A stretch of 64,000 nucleotides of DNA from Naganishia liquefaciens (Eukaryota; Basidiomycota; Tremellomycetes; Filobasidiales; Filobasidiaceae), in assembly GCA_013423385.1 (NCBI GenBank), contig BLZA01000040.1, positions 1 to 64,000 of the forward strand. The letters run 5' to 3'. The position numbers and the translations under genes were made by a program. Positions 59,806-64,000 of the stretch are shown one piece after another. Under the pieces are notes generated by a model that worked only from the letters and a program-made list of their open reading frames with translations, made no database searches and was not told the origin of the DNA. Positions within the stretch are counted from its first letter, which is position 1; each line of letters begins with the position of its first letter.

Positions 59806-61706
59806 TCAAACGCCCGCATACGCCGGTCCCGTCGTCACAGCCCGACTCTTCTGCGCCGTCGCCACCCCCGCCACTCCGCCCTCGCCTCTATCCCAGGCAC
59901 GCGCGGGGGCGCCAGCCGTTACCGATTCGAGCGGCAGCGTCGGAACGGGAAAGTCCTCGGTCTTGAAACAGCACGCGCACATTGGTACGGAAGTTGCGTC
60001 TGTGACTGATGGGTCTTCTGAATCTAACGAGCGGAGACAGCGCAAGGTGAGGGTTACAGTCGAATTACATTGAGTCTTCCACGTACATGACGGAAGCTTT
60101 ACTCTTTGCTCGATGCAGCAACACTGCTCGTGCCGCATGAGTGACCGAATTGTAACACCACACGACTCGACTTGTTACTCACAGAAGCTATCACCACAGG
60201 AACACTGATCACCAGCATTCTGACCTCGCCTTGCTGCTTCGTATCGGCCATCGCCTCGCCTTGCCTCGTCTCACCCTGCACCGAGAAGAAAATTTTGATG
60301 GCGATCTCATGCTCTACACGCAGCGGAGTTGATGTTCTGCGAGCCATCAACAAGGAGTCAGCGAGCTGAAAACAATATAGGTTATATACTCACCCTGGCA
60401 AACTCGTCGGGCGCAGCTTCGTCTCATCGGGCAATCGCAGCTTGTCCTGTTGCCACACAAACATCAATTCTTCGTCCATTGATGCATCTGCACTCTTTCC
60501 CAGCGTAGACCACAGCGCCGGAGGATGCGGTCCTCCTTTGACGGGAACCTTGCCGTCGGTGATGACGGGTAACACTTCGACCGGACACCGAACCTGCGCT
60601 GGGCCTTCCTCCAACTCATTGTATCCATACAAGTTGAATTGAAACTTTTCTGGTGGAATCGAAATGAATGTCTGGTGGACGTGAATGTGAACGGCATGGA
60701 CGCTCAGGCCGAGCGATGATTGACTGATTTCCAGCCGAGGTATCAGGTATCCTCCAACTGCAAACTGTCAAAACCGCGTCAACCGCGAATTCGGGTCCGT
60801 TCAAGCGCTCGGCTTACCGTATCACTCAGCATGAATAGACGCCATTCACCGAGGCCTGGAATGAATCCCTTTTTTTGCATACGCAACGGATGGAGACCTC
60901 CTGTCGGGTCGGGATTCGCAATGACGGCGACTGTTTTCGTCCAGGATTGGTGCACCTGATCCAAAGGTGACTTGTGGCCATTTGTTTGTGATGAAGCCGT
61001 ACACGTGCATAACTCTGTATGCGGCGCACTGTCAGAGGCGGGACCCGGATATAGATTGATCCAACTCACGATCAGGAAAGACGACCTTGCCTCCGCCTTG
61101 CCAAAGATCCAAGATCATGGGTCGACCTAGAACCATTGGCGGACTCTCTGGCTCATCCTTCATCTGCACTGGAGGATTTGAACGGATATAATCCAACGTT
61201 TCCGTGCTGATCAGACCGGCCGGCGTCGTTGCGTATCCAAAGTCCACATCGAGCCGTACTTGTGCGAGCACGATGCCATACTTTGAATGTTCATAGGTGG
61301 GGAGACTGGCAGGAACCAAGATATCAAATTCGATCCTTCTGTTGATCAAGTGCTTCGTTGTTGATGGCTGAACGATTGAAGTGTACTGTATTTCCTCCAG
61401 GTCAAAGGACTTGTACCGCTCAAAGATGATGGTCTCCCGAGTCTTTGAATCCGTGTCCGCCTTGGTCCTGCTCAAGACGACCAAGCCGACACGGATAGAG
61501 TGAAGATTTAGATATGGCTGAGCGATAATATTGACGTGTCCCGAGAGCAAAGTCTCATCTTGTATGTGCAATGCATCGTCGTCGAGGGAGGGTCCGGACG
61601 TCGCTCGAGGGCGGACGATGACGATATCATTTTGAACGTGGATTTGCGCGGTTAAGCGAGGGGGCGGGAGGCTCGAAGGCTTGAGGATGCGCTTCAGCTT
61701 GTCCAT
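59806..61706 (-). CDS. Arrestin-like protein (alpha-arrestin family)
   Basis: ATG at 61706 (MDKLKRILKPSSLPPPRLTA). The arrestin N-domain reads DETLLSGHVNIIAQPYLNLH, IRVGLVVLSRTKADTD and RRIEFDILVPASLPTYEHSK, YGIVLAQVRLDVDFGYA. A central exon has HQSWTKTVAVIANPDPTGGL. The C-domain reads VHVHVHQTFISIPPEKFQFN, LYGYNELEEGPAQVRCPVEV, LRVEHEIAIKIFFSVQGET and VRMLVISVPVVIAS, then CCCIEQRVKLPSYSEDPS. The end has a Cys patch (MCACCFKTEDF) and an Ala/Gly/Arg tail, stop at 59806. Alpha-arrestins act as ubiquitin-ligase adaptors for nutrient transporters. I see no PPxY motif, so ligase binding must use another route, or the protein has lost it. Six exons. Confidence 0.82.
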
Positions 61707-62701
61707 GGTGGGACTGCTTTACGACGGCCCCGGGCCTTGCCTTGTGACTGGCAGAGAGCTTCAGCGAATCTACTCTTTCTGCCATATTTGCGTCATGAAT
61801 GTCGAGCGCCGATCGTTCGGAGCGGGATTCGGGCCGAGTGCTGCGTCTCGTTGCAGGAATTTGCTCAATCTGCCCGGCTGCTGTCTGCCCTGAGCCGCCA
61901 TAAATTCGACAGCCTGGTATGCACTCGACTCCTTGGTTTGAGCTAGAGCCTCGATGTGTCACGGGATCTGCGACCTCTATCATTACCATGCAGGGAAGGC
62001 AATGGCAGCCGATGGCCATAGGCTAGACGGGCTTCAGCGAAAAGCTGCAGTCGCCAAAGTGTAAACATCCTCTAATCGTTTAAGGCTTCTCTTCACGCAT
62101 GCCTGTGCACCAACCCCTTCAATATAACGTTCCTCAATTGATGCGGTCTACCTGGACTAGCGGCAGGAAGGCCTCGGGTCACAAGCTCTCAGGCGACAGA
62201 GGCTGGCTGCAACTGCTGGGAGAGCTCCAGGTCGCCGGTACAGCGTGGAGCAGAGCGCACTGTCCCGGCAAGCGGCTTGTTGCCTGAACGATCGTAGGTA
62301 AAACACTCTGCTCAAGCGACGTTGTTATTGGCGAATGCTCCGCTCAGATTTTCCTATTTCTTATTACTGCGCGTATTCTGATCCGACTATCGCATGTTCG
62401 CGATTGGTTTCCACGAATTTCAGGCAGCGCTTCGGGAAGATGAAGGGCATCCTTGATAGACATGACACTAGGTATATATGAGGAACCGATCCGCCAGAGA
62501 CTTTCACTAACGACGTTGAAGAGCTTTATCTTTGCCACCCTACAGATAACTGCTTGCCTCACAAATCGCAAGCGCAAGCGGAAGCAACAACTAGCGCAGC
62601 TGAGACACAACTTTTGGCTGTCCACGCTCATTTCCTTCTTTTCCACGTCAACCCGGTCGATATCGCTCGCCAGATTTCCCATCACCGCCATCTTCTACAC
62701 C
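61707..62701. promoter_or_regulatory. Divergent promoter, arrestin / UTP18
   Basis: 995 bp between divergent start codons. A plus-strand frame of 62 codons (62099-62287) starts with ATG but has no family likeness and no conserved context; it is GC-rich and might be chance or a small RNA. No TATA box near either start. Confidence 0.4.
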
Positions 62702-64000
62702 ATGTCCGCATCTCGCAATGCACACGCAGGACCATCGACGTACGGCACGCGCAGGATAGAGGATGTTGCGCAGGAGGAAAAGGGGGAGGAAGAGTTGGAA
62801 TTGGAGGAAGTGTTGTTTGGGCGTAAGCGACGGAGGACAACGACGACGGCGGTAGCGCAGGACATGGACGATGAGGATGAGGCGCCGGCGTTCTTCTATG
62901 ATGGAATGGGAGGCCTTGGTGGAATGGGCGACGCTGGAGCTGAAGATGTAGAGGAAGGCTCAGAGAAGCAGGTAGGTTCTACCTCTTTCGCTGTAGCGTC
63001 TCTAATTTTTGGCAGCTCTTTTACATGGACAGTGCCGTGCCAAACCTTGCAGCAGACGCAGAGTCATCTTCAGAATCGGAAAGCGAAGCTGAGGACGGTG
63101 TACGCAGGCAGAAATCAAGCCGTCGTCAATCGGAAACATCCGATTCGGATTCAGAATCATCAGCATCGAGCCACGAGTCGAGAGATTCGGTATCAGATCG
63201 AAAAGATGAAGACGAAGATGCCTCGCCTTTCCAGGGTGGTGCGACGAAACGTACGGCCTTGTGGCACGATCCTGCGGACGATGCGATTCGCGTTGACCTG
63301 GCGGCAGATACCCGTTTGCGGAAGCTCGCGCGCGGGAAGACGGGCAGAGAGGCGGTTGTCGGTGGAAAGAGCCTAGAGAACAAGCTTCGTGAGCAGTAAG
63401 TGCAGAACCTTGTCCGACCTCGACTCTTGGCACTGAAGCTCGCAGATTTCAAAAAATGCATCCATCACCCGAATGGGCGGCCGATCGGAAACCAACCTCG
63501 ACTGCTTCTGCCCCGCAGAGCACCCTCGATTCCCTGCTCGGCAGCACCGGCTCCTTCATTGCGCCTGCTGTCTCCCGGGGAGTTCTGCCCAAGTCGTCGA
63601 TCGATGTGGAACGTCTCCGTGATGCCAACTATCAAGCGCGTACAGCCGAAGGTGAGCGGGTCAAAAAGATCGCCGGCAAGCAACAAGTTACGGGCAAGGG
63701 CGGCGTCACGGGCGGAGGTGTCGCGGATGTCAAGTTCCATCCGACGGTCGAAGTGCTCAGCGTCATTGGCGGAGATAGGCGGCTACGACTTTTCACCATC
63801 GACGGTCACACGAATCCATCGTTGCTCAATCTGCATATTGCGTCGCTTCCTTTGACGAATGCGCAGTTTCATCCGAGCGGAACGGCATTGCTCATGACGG
63901 GTCCGCGACCGTACTACTACACCTTCGATCTGCGCTCTCAACGGTGTCTCCGCTCGCCGGAAACCCTGTTTGGCGGTACGAAAAACCGCAAGGGTCTCCT
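62702..64000 (+). CDS. UTP18: U3 snoRNP protein UTP18 (cut by window end)
   Basis: ATG at 62702 (MSASRNAHAGPSTYGTRRIE). The first 200 residues are acidic, with Ser/Asp/Glu runs and a basic patch (GRKRRRTTTTAVAQDMDD). After the first intron come LFYMDSAVPNLAADAESSSE and TALWHDPADDAIRVDLAADT, RLRKLARGKTGREAVVGGKS. The next exon gives FQKMHPSPEWADRKP, VERLRDANYQARTAEGERVK and the first WD40 repeats: VADVKFHPTVEVLSVIGGDR, RLRLFTIDGHTNPSLLNLHI and AQFHPSGTALLMTGPRPYYY. UTP18 belongs to the SSU processome UtpB module and helps recruit the exosome helicase Mtr4 in yeast. The open frame runs off the window; the remaining WD40 repeats lie outside. Confidence 0.92.

Noticed and set aside
62099-62287. 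62-codon ATG frame upstream of UTP18
   Set aside because: No homologue recognised and it lies in a divergent promoter; treated as chance.

Overview
The window looks like chromosomal DNA of a basidiomycete yeast, most likely a tremellomycete (Cryptococcus/Kwoniella/Tremella relatives). Almost every gene is cut by short GT-AG introns (mostly 50-65 nt) with CTNAY-like branch sites, base composition is close to balanced, and the STE12 homologue joins an STE homeodomain-like region to two C2H2 zinc fingers, a basidiomycete arrangement. This placement is inferred from gene structure; no database search was possible. No retroelement, transposase, tRNA, rRNA or CRISPR array was recognised. All protein calls rest on spliced translations made by eye.

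Layout. 1-2.2 kb: no secure gene. 2.2-9 kb: an RWD/DUF1115 (RWDD2-like) protein, a four-helix membrane protein of unknown function and a monocarboxylate-transporter-like MFS carrier (all minus), then COA3 (plus). 9.5-17.6 kb: RhoGDI and Pol I subunit RPA43 (minus), then RPB3, V-ATPase subunit D and an ERF4/Golga7 palmitoyltransferase cofactor (plus). 17.7-28.2 kb: TMA46, HOP2 and GMP synthase (minus), acetate kinase (plus), RAMP4/SERP1 (minus), Rab7/YPT7 (plus). 28.5-37.2 kb: ISA1, a CDCA7-type zinc-finger protein and a CLC chloride transporter (all minus). 38-48.4 kb: a PNUTS-like TFIIS-N protein (plus), a TBC Rab-GAP and a Ser/Pro-rich protein (minus). 48.4-50.5 kb: a gene-poor island with a tandem duplication. 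50.5-54.7 kb: STE12 (minus) and one unresolved locus. 54.7-64 kb: PEX1, a hidden 86-residue cysteine-rich metallothionein-like protein and an arrestin (minus), then UTP18 (plus), cut by the window end.

Most genes are housekeeping genes in head-to-head or tail-to-tail pairs. Several head-to-head pairs share short promoters: MCT/COA3, RPA43/RPB3, GUA1/ACK1 and RAMP4/YPT7. The less ordinary content lies in the right half: the cysteine-rich protein, STE12 within 14 kb of a CLC gene (both classes are known from the Cryptococcus mating-type locus), a CDCA7-like zinc finger lacking hallmark residues, and a PNUTS-like protein with a prion-like tail.
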